Notes: generated from the sequence alone by a model not told the origin. A DNA stretch of 64,000 nucleotides from [Chlorobium] sp. 445 (GCA_002763895.1 NSLH01000011.1:26092-90091), one strand, 5' to 3'; shown: positions 1 through 10,126, numbered from the stretch's first letter. Translations and numbers: made by a program.

Positions 1-86
1 TCTTGTTATCTGCCTGCAATTAGGACTATTGCTTGAATGAACTTGCTCTAGAATGGTGTTAAAATTCCCGCTCTGATTTTCATTGT

Positions 87-1181
87 TTAGGCTTCTCTTA
101 ATAGGCGCGAAAACATCAGACAACATATGTCGTTATCGTTGTTAATCTTCAAGATTGGATTTCGTCCCGCGTCTTTTTCAATCTCAATGCCATCGCTGTA
201 CGGCGTGAAGGCTAAAATTTGTGCCATGCGTATGGTAAAATTTCGTTTTGACCCCATGAAAATCACACGCTTATCGGTCAGGTAAAGATTTCCGCTATCG
301 ATGTAGGTGAGTTCTTCGCTCGTGATGCGCTGCGGTGCAATGGTGCCGACCCTGTAATAAATGCCTTTTGCAATTCTCATGCGCCCGCTAAGACCAGCAT
401 AGTTGATTCTTTTCGTGACGGTTCTCAGTTCATACCATTCCGCATGGCTCTTGAGGTAGCACCTCTCATTTTTTTGAAGTTTAATATTAACAAACAGATT
501 AGGCAGTTGAGATAAATCTGCATTTTCAATATACCAATAGAGGCGCAGCCGGTCTAATTGCGCTTTTGTATGGGCATCGAACTTTGGGGCAACGCCTAAA
601 TTTTTGCATAGCATTTCAAATTCTGCATCTTCGTCAGGCGAGAGTCGGCCATCCTGAATTACTCGGCTTATAAAATTTGCAAGGATATCATGGCTAAGCT
701 CTGCATAGATTCTCTCTGCAATTCTTTTTGGTAGCAGGAGGTCTTGTTGGAGTTTTTCTAAGAAGGCATGTTCTTGCTCGTCTAATCGATTATCGGTAAG
801 TGCTTGTTTGAGACTTTCTCGATAGATTTCGCTTACGACATTTTCATGCAGAATCTCGATCTCTCTGTCAGAAAGGTTCAGCAGTTTTTTTAAGTGCTGC
901 AGTTCCTCAATGTCTTTTTCAGAAAAAGCTTTATCCTGCAAGCAATGCTCAAGATAGCGTTTGTAGAGCTGCATAATTTCACTCCTGAACTCCTCAACGC
1001 GGTTGAGCTTTTTGTATTTAGCGAGACTTTGGCTTAGCTCTTCAAAGCTAATCTCTAAAATTGGTTTTGAGGCAAGCAGATTATTAAGTTCAATGAGCGC
1101 ATTCTCAGGCGGGTGTTTTCCGAACAACTTTTGAAAAAATGTACGTTCCTCGAGTGGCTTTACCTTGAAGACTTGAGTCAT
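87..1181 (-). CDS. TerB-like helical protein with C-terminal GRAM/PH-like domain
   Basis: Protein of about 364 residues with no signal peptide or membrane segment. The helical N-terminal two thirds contains three related acidic segments: LQDKAFSEKDIEEL, LTDNRLDEQEHAFL and IQDGRLSPDEDAEF. The shared pattern (D-x-x-L/F-x-x-x-E) is typical of TerB-like folds. The last hundred residues are beta-rich; the stretch LYLTDKRVIFMGSKRNF resembles a GRAM/PH domain, which often binds lipid or protein. The ATG was chosen; a GTG three codons upstream (1190) is possible. No good Shine-Dalgarno is visible for either. Function is unknown; domain calls rest on pattern recognition only. It sits downstream of dapB on the same strand, with a tandem palindrome in between. 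Confidence 0.5.
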   Translation of the reverse strand: MTQVFKVKPLEERTFFQKLFGKHPPENALIELNNLLASKPILEISFEELSQSLAKYKKLNRVEEFRSEIMQLYKRYLEHCLQDKAFSEKDIEELQHLKKLLNLSDREIEILHENVVSEIYRESLKQALTDNRLDEQEHAFLEKLQQDLLLPKRIAERIYAELSHDILANFISRVIQDGRLSPDEDAEFEMLCKNLGVAPKFDAHTKAQLDRLRLYWYIENADLSQLPNLFVNIKLQKNERCYLKSHAEWYELRTVTKRINYAGLSGRMRIAKGIYYRVGTIAPQRITSEELTYIDSGNLYLTDKRVIFMGSKRNFTIRMAQILAFTPYSDGIEIEKDAGRNPILKINNDNDICCLMFSRLLREA

Positions 1182-1249
1182 GATTAGCACTGGAAGTTTA
1201 GCTGTGTAAATGTATATCCATGTATAAGACCGTGCCGTTACTCGAACAA

Positions 1250-1278
1250 CTGGTCTATAGACTGCTGGTCTATAGACT
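1250..1278. promoter_or_regulatory. Tandem palindrome, possible operator of the TerB/GRAM gene
   Basis: The 14-mer CTGGTCTATAGACT occurs twice in tandem with a 15-base period (1250-1263 and 1265-1278). Each copy contains the perfect palindrome GTCTATAGAC. The pair lies about 70 to 100 bases upstream of the TerB/GRAM start, in the space after dapB. Two identical dyads side by side suggest a dimeric regulator's sites. No T-run follows on either strand, so a terminator is unlikely. Function is inferred. Confidence 0.4.
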
Positions 1279-1319
1279 AATTATGCCGATCTGTGACAAT
1301 TCGTTCAGTTAGAAGTGTC

Positions 1320-2066
1320 TTACAGGCGTTCGAGTTTCAATTTTTCAGCAAGGAAATCCTCGAAGGAAAAGAAGCCTTGTCTGCCTTGTAGCCATTCGGC
1401 GGCTTGCAGTGCGCCTTCAGCGAAGCCTCTACGACTTTTTGCAGTGTGTGTGAGAACCAGTTCATCAGCAGGTGAATCAATGTGAAGGGTATGCGTGCCG
1501 AACACACTTCCCAGACGCAGCGAAGCAACCAGCAACTGCCCTTTTTGAACTGGAGCGTTATCGGCAAGCGATGTGCGTAGCGTGGTTTTTCTTGGTAAGG
1601 CAGAAAGCACATGATCAACTGCTTTGAGTGCCGTGCCGCTTGGGGCATCTTTTTTTCGGATGTGATGAATTTCAGATAAGGCGAGGTCAAACTCTGGGAA
1701 GGGCGCAATCAGTGATGCTGCTACTTTGACTAATTGCAAGAACAGATTCACACCCAGCGAGAAGTTTGGGGCATAAAGCAACGCACCGTTGGCGGCTTGC
1801 ACCTTTTGCTGCACTTCACCCAGCTGATCATACCAGCCCGTTGTGCCAACCACAATCGGCTTTTTGGCTTGCAACAGTATTGGGAGATTTTCCAGAAACG
1901 CTGCAGCGGTTGTAAAATCTATACAAGCATCTGCCTCGGCAAGCGCTTCTACATGGGGCGGTTCTTTTGAGCTGAATGTTGCAATTATCTGATGCTGTTG
2001 TGTTTCGGCAAGCAGTGCGGCAATAGCTTTGCCCATATTGCCATTGCCGACGAGAACGATTTTCAT
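1320..2066 (-). CDS. dapB: 4-hydroxy-tetrahydrodipicolinate reductase
   Basis: Cytoplasmic enzyme of the lysine/diaminopimelate pathway that reduces 4-hydroxy-tetrahydrodipicolinate with NAD(P)H. The 248-residue product has the family's normal length. The nucleotide-binding loop GNGNMG is at residues 7-12, GTTGW at 74-78, and the catalytic and substrate-binding signature HHIRKKDAPSGTA at about 134-146, with the expected His-His and Lys. The ATG at 2066 gives the canonical MKIVLVGNGNMG start. It is transcribed away from tRNA-Ser. No other lysine genes are next to it, so it looks like a stand-alone biosynthetic gene. Confidence 0.95.
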   Translation of the reverse strand: MKIVLVGNGNMGKAIAALLAETQQHQIIATFSSKEPPHVEALAEADACIDFTTAAAFLENLPILLQAKKPIVVGTTGWYDQLGEVQQKVQAANGALLYAPNFSLGVNLFLQLVKVAASLIAPFPEFDLALSEIHHIRKKDAPSGTALKAVDHVLSALPRKTTLRTSLADNAPVQKGQLLVASLRLGSVFGTHTLHIDSPADELVLTHTAKSRRGFAEGALQAAEWLQGRQGFFSFEDFLAEKLKLERL

Positions 2067-2097
2067 TGGGGCGTATCCACTTTATGTTGAAAACTAT

Positions 2098-2105
2098 TAT
2101 CTTTG
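2098..2105 (+). promoter_or_regulatory. Possible -7 element upstream of tRNA-Ser
   Basis: TATCTTTG matches the TANNTTTG -7 element of Bacteroidetes-type promoters and lies about 50 bases upstream of tRNA-Ser. No matching TTTG is present 19 to 21 bases further upstream, so this is a weak call. Confidence 0.25.
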
Positions 2106-2156
2106 TAATTCAATATCTTTTTTTAGCTGAAAGTAGAATTTCTCTTCCCAGAGCTT

Positions 2157-2247
2157 GGAGAGGTCGCATAGTTGGTCTAGTGCGCTCGCCTGGAAAGCGG
2201 GTAGGGTGTAAAAGCCCTCGCGGGTTCGAATCCCGCCCTCTCCGCCA
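2157..2247 (+). tRNA. tRNA-Ser(GGA)
   Basis: The full cloverleaf was read by eye. Acceptor GGAGAGG pairs with CCTCTCC, followed by discriminator G and an encoded CCA. The anticodon stem CTCGC/GCGGG encloses a loop with anticodon GGA. The long variable arm expected of a class II serine tRNA is present, and the T arm is CGGGTTCGAATCCCG. Confidence 0.95.
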
Positions 2248-2288
2248 CTTCTCTGCACCAGTTTGTTTTGTTTTCCATCATTCCAGTC

Positions 2289-4425
2289 TCACTGTGAGTC
2301 TGCGCCAAACTTCGGTGTCAGACCCATGTTGTAGAAAATGAACGCATAAATATCGGCAGCCGCTTCAAGCGCTTTTTTTGGTGCTTACAGCGCCATGTCC
2401 TGATTTTGTCTCAATGCGAATCAGCACAGGATTTTTACCCTTGTATTTTTCTTGAAGCGTCGCGGCATACTTAAAACTATGCGCCGGCACAACACGGTCG
2501 TCATGATCTGCGGTCGTGATGAGTGTGGCAGGATACTCTACGCCTTCTTTGATGTTGTGCAACGGCGAATAGGCATAGAGGGCTTTGAACTCTTCGGGAT
2601 TTTCGCTTGAGCCATAGTCAGCAATCCAGTTCCAGCCAATCGTGAATTTGTGGAAGCGCAGCATATCCATCACCCCTACTTCAGGAATAGCCACTTTGAA
2701 CAATTCTGGACGCTGATTGATGACTGCGCCCACCAATAGCCCGCCATTTGAGCCACCTTGAATTGCTAAGCGCTCTGCCGATGTATAATTTTCTTTGATG
2801 AGATATTCAGCGGCTGCGATAAAATCATCAAAGACATTTTGTTTTTTGAGCTTCATGCCTTGTTCGTGCCACTTTTCACCGTATTCGCCGCCGCCACGCA
2901 CATTCGCTACGGCATAGACACCCCCTTGTTCAAGCCATGCCACACGTAGCGGATTAAAATTCGGATTGAGACTGATATTGAACCCACCATAGCCATAGAG
3001 CAATGCAGGATTGGAGCTATCTTGCTTCAGACCTTTTTTGTGCACGATGAACATTGGCACACGCGTACCATCTTTGCTCTGATAAAACACTTGCTTTGTT
3101 TCGTAATCGTCTGAATTGAACTTGACTTCAGGCTTTCGGAAGACTTCAGATTTGCGCGTAGCAATGTTGTAGCGATAAATCGTGGGTGGAAAGGTGAAAG
3201 ATGTAAAGGTGTAGAAGACTTCTTTGTCGCCTTTTTCGCCTTCGAAGCCAGCTACTGTGCCCAGCGTTGGCAGTTCAATTTCATTTTCAAATTTGCCAGT
3301 AAGGTCATAGACATAGACACGATGCGCCACGTCTTTCATGTAGGTTGCAAAGAGCTTTCCGCCCGCCGACGTAATGCTTGCCAGAGGCTCTGGCTTTTCA
3401 GGCAAAATCGTCTTCCAATTTTTCTCCTCTGGGGCATCTGGATCAACTAAGACAACTTTTCGGTTTGGGGCATTTCTGTTTGTTACAATCAGCAACTTAT
3501 CCTCAAGGTTATCAATCACAGCAAAGTCGTCATCGAAGTCTGTAACGATAGGGCGAAAGGTTTGGTCACCTTTTTTGTGATCGCGCACATACAGCGCATT
3601 GCCATCTTTGCCCTTGCCTCTGTCGGAAATCGAGAGAATTGAGAAGCGCTCATCTTCTGTTGTGCCTACAAAATGGAAGCGCAATGGGTTTGCTTTATCT
3701 TCATAGACCAGCTGATCGTTTTCTTGTGTATCGCCGATTTTGTGATAAAAGACTTGATGATTTTCGTTCTTTGCTGAAAGTTTGCGGTTGGTGTCAGTCG
3801 GTGCGGGATAGCGACTGTAATAAAATCCATTGCCTTGCCAAGCAATGCCTGAAACCTTTACCCAGCGCAATCTATCGGAGAGTTGTTTTTTTGTAGCAAC
3901 CTCCATCACATAAATTTCTTGCCAATCCGACCCACCTGATGAGAGTCCATACGCCCAGTACTTTGCATCTTTGGAGACGGCATTGATGCCCAAGCGCACG
4001 GTGCCATCTGCCGAGAGTTGATTAGGATCAAAAAACACTTCCGGCTTTCCCTTTAAGCCTTTTTGGATATAAATCACGGCTTGATTTTGCAAGCCATCAT
4101 TTTTGGAGAAAAAGTAATACTTGCCTTTTCGCGAGGGCGCAGAGTATTTCGGATAGTTGTAGAGTTCTTCGAGCCGCTCGTAGAGTTGTTTGCGAAACGG
4201 GATATTTTCCAGATAAGCAAAAGTTACCCTGTTTTGGGCTTCCACCCATGCTTTGGTTTCAGCCGAGTAATCATCCTCGAGCCAGCGATACGGATCAGGG
4301 ACTTTCACGCCGAAGTAGTCATCGACTTGGTCGACTTTTTTTGTCACAGGATATTGAATGGATTGTGCGTCGGCAAGTGATGCTGTAACAAAGGTCATAG
4401 CAAGTAAAAGGATTATGGGTTTCAT
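2289..4425 (-). CDS. Prolyl oligopeptidase (S9A family), frameshifted near its C-terminus
   Basis: Serine peptidase that cleaves after proline in short peptides. An N-terminal hydrophobic stretch (residues 1-20, ending SLADAQS) predicts export to the periplasm. The N-terminal part is the beta-propeller domain (for example DPYRWLEDD near residue 45). The C-terminal alpha/beta-hydrolase domain has GYGGFN, catalytic Ser in GGSNGG (about 558), Asp in DHDDRV (about 641) and His in SGHGA (about 677). In the given sequence the frame stops early at 2365, just after a run of seven A (2373-2379). Removing one A gives ALEAAADIYAFIFYNMGLT to a stop at 2289, the usual family C-terminus and a length near 711 residues. 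An indel error is more likely than a real truncation. Confidence 0.92.
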
Positions 4426-4437
4426 CTTGATAGTTGA

Positions 4438-6216
4438 TTAGGTGTTGCTTTCTTCAGCCGTGAGTGTTTTTGATTTTGAATGTCTCCCTGCATCTCGTGA
4501 TTCTGAGAGCGGTTTTGCGGCAGCAATAAGTTCTTGTGCTGATTTGAGTGCCGCTTCGGTTACATGTGAGCCAGAGAGCAGGCGCGCCACTTCGTATTGA
4601 TGTTCTTCGCTATTCAGGCGTTCTACGCGTGAGACTGTGCGACCGTTTTCTGATTCTTTGTGTACTCGGAAATGCACGTCGGCTAAGGCTGCAATTTGTG
4701 GCAAATGTGTAATGGCAATGATTTGATGATAGCACGAGAGTTCTTTCATGCTTAGCCCTACTGTTTGCGCAATTTTGCCGCTGATGCCGGTGTCAATTTC
4801 ATCAAAGACCAAAATGGGCAAGCGGTCCGACTTTGCCAGTACACTCTTCAGGGCAAGCATCACGCGTGAGACCTCGCCGCCAGAGGCAATTTTGACAAGT
4901 GGCTTTGGCTCTTCACCTAAATTGGTTGAGAGTTTGAATTCCACGCGGTCTATACCGCTTGAGAATGCAGTATAGCGATAGCCATCCATGCACACTTCTC
5001 CCTCTGCATTTTGTTCGCGCTGCAGCGAGACTTCAAATTTTGCGTGCGCAATGCCTAACTTTTGCAGCTCTTCGACAATCGCGCGACTTAGACGCTTAGA
5101 GACTTCCTGACGCTTTTGCGAGAGCCTGAGTGCCACTTCAAGTAGCAATTGATGCTTTTGCTCTACATCTTTTTGGCGCTTTGCAATTTCATCTGCAAAA
5201 TTTGTTGCCACGCTTAGTTCCTCGCCAATGCTACGCCGATAGTTTAAAACCTCTCGCAGCGATGTGCCGCCACCATATTTCTTTTTGAGCATGACCAGTG
5301 CTGCCAGACGCTCGTGCACTTCCTCGAGCCGCTCTGCGTTGAACTCCAAGCGTGAGTTGTAGCTTTGCACAAACTTGTTGATTTCATCCACTAAGGCTTG
5401 TGCTGAACGCGCATCAGTTGCAGCATCGGCAAAACTCTTATCTATACGCGAAAGATCTTGCAGCAAATTTCTCGCTTGTACTAAGCGGTTGTGCACGGAG
5501 TCATCTGCACTGTAGAGAATCTCGTGCAGGTAGTTTGTTACGGAGAACAGTTTCTCGGCGTTTTCCAAGACATTTTGCTCGGTCAGCAGTTCTTCCTCTT
5601 CATTTTCTTCTGGCGCAACGGCATCTATCTCACGAATTTGAAACTCGAGCAAGGCTTTTTTTTCAAGCAAGTTTTTTTCCTGCTGCCGCAGGGCATCTAG
5701 ATTTTTCTTGCTCTGACGCAGGGCTTCAAGTTGAGCTTGATACTCTTCGAGCAATCCGCCTAAACTGCCATACTCATCCAGCAGGCGCTGATGCGACTCT
5801 ACGCGCAGGAGTGATTGATGCTCATGCTGACCATGCAAATCAATTGAAAGCTCACTTACAGCTTTAAGCAGCGCAAGTGTCGCTGGAGAATCGTTGATGA
5901 AGCAGCGCGATTGCCCTTTTGCAGAAATCTCCCGCCGCACAATCATTTCGTCTCGAAACTCATGTTTATGCTCAAGAAGTAAGTTTCGCAAGCGCTCGTT
6001 GTTGGACGCATCAATGACTGCTTCAATAATCGCTTTCTCTGCGCCCTGTCTGACAATGTCAAAATGCGCCCGATCACCTAGCACCAAACTGAGCGCACCA
6101 ATCAAGATAGATTTGCCGGCACCTGTCTCACCTGTGATAATGTTTAAGCCACTTCCAAACTCAATTGTCAGTTCTTCAATGAGCGCAAAATTTTTGATGT
6201 ACAGCGTCTTCAGCAT
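4438..6216 (-). CDS. recN: DNA repair protein RecN
   Basis: SMC-like ATPase acting in double-strand-break repair. It has 592 residues, somewhat longer than typical RecN because of a charged Ser/Lys-rich C-terminal tail. The start MLKTLYIKNFALIEELTIEF is the classic RecN opening. Walker A GETGAGKS is at 29-36, and a long central coiled coil is rich in Glu, Lys and Leu. The ABC signature ASGGEVSR and Walker B ILVFDEIDTGIS lie in the C-terminal half. It is 12 bases upstream of the prolyl oligopeptidase on the same strand, so the two may be co-transcribed. Confidence 0.95.
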   Translation of the reverse strand: MLKTLYIKNFALIEELTIEFGSGLNIITGETGAGKSILIGALSLVLGDRAHFDIVRQGAEKAIIEAVIDASNNERLRNLLLEHKHEFRDEMIVRREISAKGQSRCFINDSPATLALLKAVSELSIDLHGQHEHQSLLRVESHQRLLDEYGSLGGLLEEYQAQLEALRQSKKNLDALRQQEKNLLEKKALLEFQIREIDAVAPEENEEEELLTEQNVLENAEKLFSVTNYLHEILYSADDSVHNRLVQARNLLQDLSRIDKSFADAATDARSAQALVDEINKFVQSYNSRLEFNAERLEEVHERLAALVMLKKKYGGGTSLREVLNYRRSIGEELSVATNFADEIAKRQKDVEQKHQLLLEVALRLSQKRQEVSKRLSRAIVEELQKLGIAHAKFEVSLQREQNAEGEVCMDGYRYTAFSSGIDRVEFKLSTNLGEEPKPLVKIASGGEVSRVMLALKSVLAKSDRLPILVFDEIDTGISGKIAQTVGLSMKELSCYHQIIAITHLPQIAALADVHFRVHKESENGRTVSRVERLNSEEHQYEVARLLSGSHVTEAALKSAQELIAAAKPLSESRDAGRHSKSKTLTAEESNT

Positions 6217-6328
6217 AAATGAGTTAATTCGGGCATTGCTTCTCCTAGCGCTTTTGCAAAAATATCAAAATCGTAACAGATGCTCTCACCAATAAAGCCA
6301 AGCACATTTAAGTTGTGCCCGCTTCATC

Positions 6329-8185
6329 TCAAAATTCGTCCCACTTGACTTTTAGCCACGATTCTGCAATTTCTTTCTGGCGCGCATTTGCATTTGCTTT
6401 CTTTGAGACATCGTAAGTCAACGATGCAGTAAGCTTGACACTTTTTTCCATCAATTTTCCATCTCGGAAAAAAGAGATTTTGACCGTAGCGTCGGGTTTG
6501 ACTTTTGCTAATACCGATTGCAGCGTTTTGCCCATGAGTGATTCGCCATCGATTGCCACAATCATATCGCCTTTGTCAAATCCGGCTACTGCCGCTGGCG
6601 ACTCTGGCACCACCATATCGATCACCTGAAATTTGTCTTCTGTCTTGAGCGTTGCGCCAAAGTAAGGCTGTGTTGGGAACTTTCTGACTTCGAGTCCTGC
6701 TATTGCCAGTGTCTCTTCAAACGGCAGTTCTTCGGTGCCATAGACATACTTTTCAAAAAATTCAGCAAATGATGATTTGCCCACGCGCTCGACGAGCTTT
6801 TCAAAGTCACTGGCAGAAAACCCTTTAGCTGCTTGTGCAAATTCGGTGTTGAGCAATCGCATCACGTCGTCAAGTGAGGCACGATTATCGGTGCGCCTGC
6901 GAATTTCAAGATCGAGCAACATCCCGACCAGTTCGCCTTTGCTATAAAAGTTCACGGTGCTGTTTGCACGTCCTGTACCGTAGCCCGAAAGCCATGCATC
7001 GAACGACGACATTGCCAGCGACTGCACCTTGCGTCCATACTGATTTTGCATATTGGTGATGTTCGCAGAAATTTCATTCAGGTAGCGCCGTGGCGACCAG
7101 AGTTTGCTGCGCACCAGCGTCAAATCGCCGTAGTAACTTGTGAAGCCCTCAGAGACATAGAGCATCGGTGTATAAGACTCTTTGGTGTAGTCGTAGGGCA
7201 TAAACTCCTTTGGCTTGATGCGCTTGATATTCCAGACGTGATAAAATTCATGTGAAGTAATGGATAAAAATCGGTCGTAAAATTCAGGTGTGTTGACAGC
7301 GTCAATTGGTCCGAGCACGATAGAGGTAGAATTTTTGTGCTCTACGCCATGCCCAAATGGATAGGGCATGATGTGGTAAAGAAACCAGTATTCTTTGAAC
7401 GGCACGTCGTTCATCATCTCAAATTGTTCGCGCACAATTTTGCTGATATCTGCTGAAAGCTGTTGCTCATTGAAGCGCACGCCGCCCAGTGCATTTGGAT
7501 TGTGAAAACAGATGTGAATCGTTGCACCACTTACCTGAGTTGAAAATTGTGTGAGTGTGGGACTTGCAATTGTCGGGGCATCAATCAGGTCGTCGTAAGT
7601 TTCTGCAGAGAAGAGTTTGGGGTCGCTCGTTCGATTCAGTTGCGTTGCTACTCTCCAGCCTTTTGGATAATCTATGTAGAGACTGACTGGCTTGAAGCGT
7701 GTTTCGGCAGTGTACATGAAAAGATTGGAGCCATTGAAATACATTTCATCACGCCCGACATAAGAATTACCCGCATCGAGCTGTGCGCCAGCGTAGTATT
7801 TGTAAGAGACACTCACTTCGCTTTGGTTATCGGTCTTCACGCGCCATGTTTGCTTATCGATTTTCATAGCAAACAGTGGCTTATTAGCTGCCTTTGCACT
7901 GAACTCCTGCACGTTTGCCGCATAGTTTTGAATCTGATAGCGTCCCGGTCGCCATGCTGGCAAGATGAAATCAAGTTCTGGTTTCTGCTCTGGATTTTGA
8001 ACCGTGATAGAGATTTGATAGATGTGCAAATTTGGCTCTAGCGATTCAATCTTGTAGGCTGCAGCATATTTCGGCAGTTCTGAATCTGAAGCACGATAAG
8101 AGGATTTCTTATGCGGTTTTGCTTTCGCCACTGTGGGCATAGTCAGAAGTGTTAAAGTTAGAGTTGAAAGAAAAATCCAACGCAT
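6329..8185 (-). CDS. M61 family metallopeptidase with PDZ domain
   Basis: Zinc aminopeptidase of the glycyl-aminopeptidase (M61) family, about 618 residues. A hydrophobic signal sequence (MRWIFLSTLTLTLLTMPTVAKA) predicts export. The N-terminal M61 beta domain has the family pattern PAWRPGRYQIQNYA. The zinc site HEFYH is near residue 312, in SHEFYHVWNIKRIKP, and the third ligand is the Glu in VSEGFTSYY, about 34 residues later. A PDZ domain (FDKGDMIVAIDGESL) lies near the C-terminus. The ATG at 8185 was preferred to an upstream TTG (8200) because it begins the signal peptide. The gene is divergent from the DUF429 gene. Confidence 0.92.
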   Translation of the reverse strand: MRWIFLSTLTLTLLTMPTVAKAKPHKKSSYRASDSELPKYAAAYKIESLEPNLHIYQISITVQNPEQKPELDFILPAWRPGRYQIQNYAANVQEFSAKAANKPLFAMKIDKQTWRVKTDNQSEVSVSYKYYAGAQLDAGNSYVGRDEMYFNGSNLFMYTAETRFKPVSLYIDYPKGWRVATQLNRTSDPKLFSAETYDDLIDAPTIASPTLTQFSTQVSGATIHICFHNPNALGGVRFNEQQLSADISKIVREQFEMMNDVPFKEYWFLYHIMPYPFGHGVEHKNSTSIVLGPIDAVNTPEFYDRFLSITSHEFYHVWNIKRIKPKEFMPYDYTKESYTPMLYVSEGFTSYYGDLTLVRSKLWSPRRYLNEISANITNMQNQYGRKVQSLAMSSFDAWLSGYGTGRANSTVNFYSKGELVGMLLDLEIRRRTDNRASLDDVMRLLNTEFAQAAKGFSASDFEKLVERVGKSSFAEFFEKYVYGTEELPFEETLAIAGLEVRKFPTQPYFGATLKTEDKFQVIDMVVPESPAAVAGFDKGDMIVAIDGESLMGKTLQSVLAKVKPDATVKISFFRDGKLMEKSVKLTASLTYDVSKKANANARQKEIAESWLKVKWDEF

Positions 8186-8422
8186 GTTTTGATCTGCCAA
8201 TTGTTAAATGTCAATTGTTAAAAGAAATTTTGAAGATAGAAGTTTGCTTGCCAAAAGAAAAGTGTCTGGCGATGCAAGACCTTACACCTCGTTTTCTCTC
8301 TTTGACTTCTTTTTTCAAAGTGCGCAAGGCGTGCGTATATTGCACAAGTTTTTTTGAAGAACGCATTGCCTGATGGCACAGCGTTTCTCAGATGAACATT
8401 TCAGAAAGGCAAGTAGTTAAAT

Positions 8423-9073
8423 ATGCCGATAAAGTCAAAAGTTTTCTTTGGCGTCGACCTTGCAGGTCGTATCGATGAACCTACCGGCATTGCCGCTATC
8501 TCCGACAAGCGCGAGCTCCTGCTTGTCAATACCGTCAAACCCGATATTGCCATCAGCAACTACATTGAATATCATCGTCCGATTCTCATTGGGATTGATG
8601 CGCCGCTCTCACTTCCGAGCGGTCGGTATGGCACTTATGCAAGCCGCAAATGCGATAGAGATCTTTCCACCTTGGGTATTCCCACTTTTGCAACATCTAT
8701 GCTTGCGCAGCTGACCTTTCGCGCTATTTCTTTGCGTAAGCATCTTGAACCGAAGTACGATACTATTGAGATTTATCCTCAAGCCACCAAAGTCCGCTTA
8801 GGCATCGCGTCCAACAGCAAAAAGAATGGTATGGATTCACGTGAGTTTTTGCAGACCAAACTCTCGCGTTTTGTCAAAAACGTGCCTCGCGCTTCCAAAG
8901 TGCTGCTCAGTGATGATGAACTTGATGCTATTCTTGCTGCCTACACGGCATACTTGCACTACCACAAACTCACAGAAGGCATTGGTGATAGCCAAGAGGG
9001 GCTGATATACATTCCTATCATAGATGCCCAAAAGCACCTCTCTTCCCTTGATGCTTCATCGAAGTGCAATTAG
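8423..9073 (+). CDS. DUF429 family protein (RNase H-like fold)
   Basis: The 216-residue cytoplasmic protein shows the DUF429 pattern: an N-terminal GVDLAGR strand, a second acidic strand GIDAPLSLPSG, and a C-terminal helix with DDELDAILAAYTA. The spaced aspartates suggest a metal-binding RNase H-like core, as known for this fold, but the substrate is unknown. The gene is divergent from the M61 peptidase across 237 bases and overlaps the convergent barrel gene by four bases at its stop. Confidence 0.75.
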   Translation: MPIKSKVFFGVDLAGRIDEPTGIAAISDKRELLLVNTVKPDIAISNYIEYHRPILIGIDAPLSLPSGRYGTYASRKCDRDLSTLGIPTFATSMLAQLTFRAISLRKHLEPKYDTIEIYPQATKVRLGIASNSKKNGMDSREFLQTKLSRFVKNVPRASKVLLSDDELDAILAAYTAYLHYHKLTEGIGDSQEGLIYIPIIDAQKHLSSLDASSKCN

Positions 9074-9990
9074 CGCAAGATAAAGCCAAACTGTAAGATA
9101 TTTGATGAAATGCTTGTGCGTCCAAAAGCTCGATTGTTGTAGTCGAAGTATGCACTGAAGGTAGGAGTGAAAAAGAGCTCAAATCCAATAGCAAGTTGCA
9201 AGTAAGATTCATCACCGACGAGGCGGATAGGGCGATTGCGCTGGAAGTTTTCTATGATGCCTACTGGACTTTGAAATTCTCCTAAGGTCACGATGCCATT
9301 GAGCGATGTGCGCAGCATCAACTCTTTTGCGGCAGCAATGCCAAACTCCACGCGAAATGGAACTTGATTGCCAAACTCACCGCCACGCCAGCGAAACCCT
9401 GAATCGAGAATCAAATAGCTTGGAATTCCTGAAATTTTGTGTTGCGATTCAGCTAACAGGCGCAGTTCGTAATCCAAGTAACCTGTGCCTGTTGGGACAC
9501 GCAAGGTTACATCGCCAGTTGGAAATTTAATACCAAGTTGCACTGCTACACCGATGCCTTCGTTTTGAACAATAGGGCGAATTAGCGCATAGCGCGCTGC
9601 AAGCCAAGAATCATCGAACCCACTAACTTCCACGCGAAATAGTCGCTCGCTTGGTTGCAGCCTTGGATCGAGATTGTCAATATAAGTAAAGAGAATAAAG
9701 CGATACCCCATTCGTGCCACCAGTGTCAAGCGCTCCGCTAACCCGTATTCGTAGTGAAGTGTGAGCAATCGTTCAGAGAATCGACCATCACTGAGGCGCT
9801 CGCCAGAAAAGAGTGGGCGGCGAAATCCATCTTCAGCAAATTCTTCGCTGCCATCAAGAAATACAGACTCAAACTGAAAATAGGAGCGTCCCAAAGGTTG
9901 ATTTTGAACCATGGCTGCCATGCGCGGTTGCGCTGGTGTGCACAGCGGCACCAGCAGCATCAGCCAAAGCCACAGTGCAGAGTATTTCAT
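9070..9990 (-). CDS. Putative outer-membrane beta-barrel protein
   Basis: Unrecognised protein of about 306 residues. The start MKYSALWLWLMLLVPLCTPAQP is a clear signal peptide, so the ATG at 9990 was chosen over upstream in-frame starts. The rest alternates polar and aromatic residues (FELFFTPTFSAYFDYNNRAFG) and ends in FGFILR, as in small outer-membrane barrels with a terminal aromatic strand. The layout resembles DUF3187 or OmpL-type proteins, but I cannot assign a family. It is convergent with the DUF429 gene. Confidence 0.5.
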   Translation of the reverse strand: MKYSALWLWLMLLVPLCTPAQPRMAAMVQNQPLGRSYFQFESVFLDGSEEFAEDGFRRPLFSGERLSDGRFSERLLTLHYEYGLAERLTLVARMGYRFILFTYIDNLDPRLQPSERLFRVEVSGFDDSWLAARYALIRPIVQNEGIGVAVQLGIKFPTGDVTLRVPTGTGYLDYELRLLAESQHKISGIPSYLILDSGFRWRGGEFGNQVPFRVEFGIAAAKELMLRTSLNGIVTLGEFQSPVGIIENFQRNRPIRLVGDESYLQLAIGFELFFTPTFSAYFDYNNRAFGRTSISSNILQFGFILR

Positions 9991-10126
9991 GAAGAGGGCA
10001 TTAGCATCATTAAGCCGCTTACAAGCGCACTTTGCTGGCATATTCTTGCTTTTGCACACACGGGTTCTTTACTGACCTAGCTTTGTTCGAAATACAAACT
10101 TTTCCAGTGATGCGGTTCAGCGCGTT

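Noticed and set aside
2066..2341. Open frame running through tRNA-Ser
   Set aside because: It is only open because the tRNA and flanks lack stops; the tRNA cloverleaf explains the sequence.
5400..5867. Long open frame antisense to recN (155 codons)
   Set aside because: It is a shadow of recN: no ribosome site and no recognisable domain, and recN is intact on the other strand.
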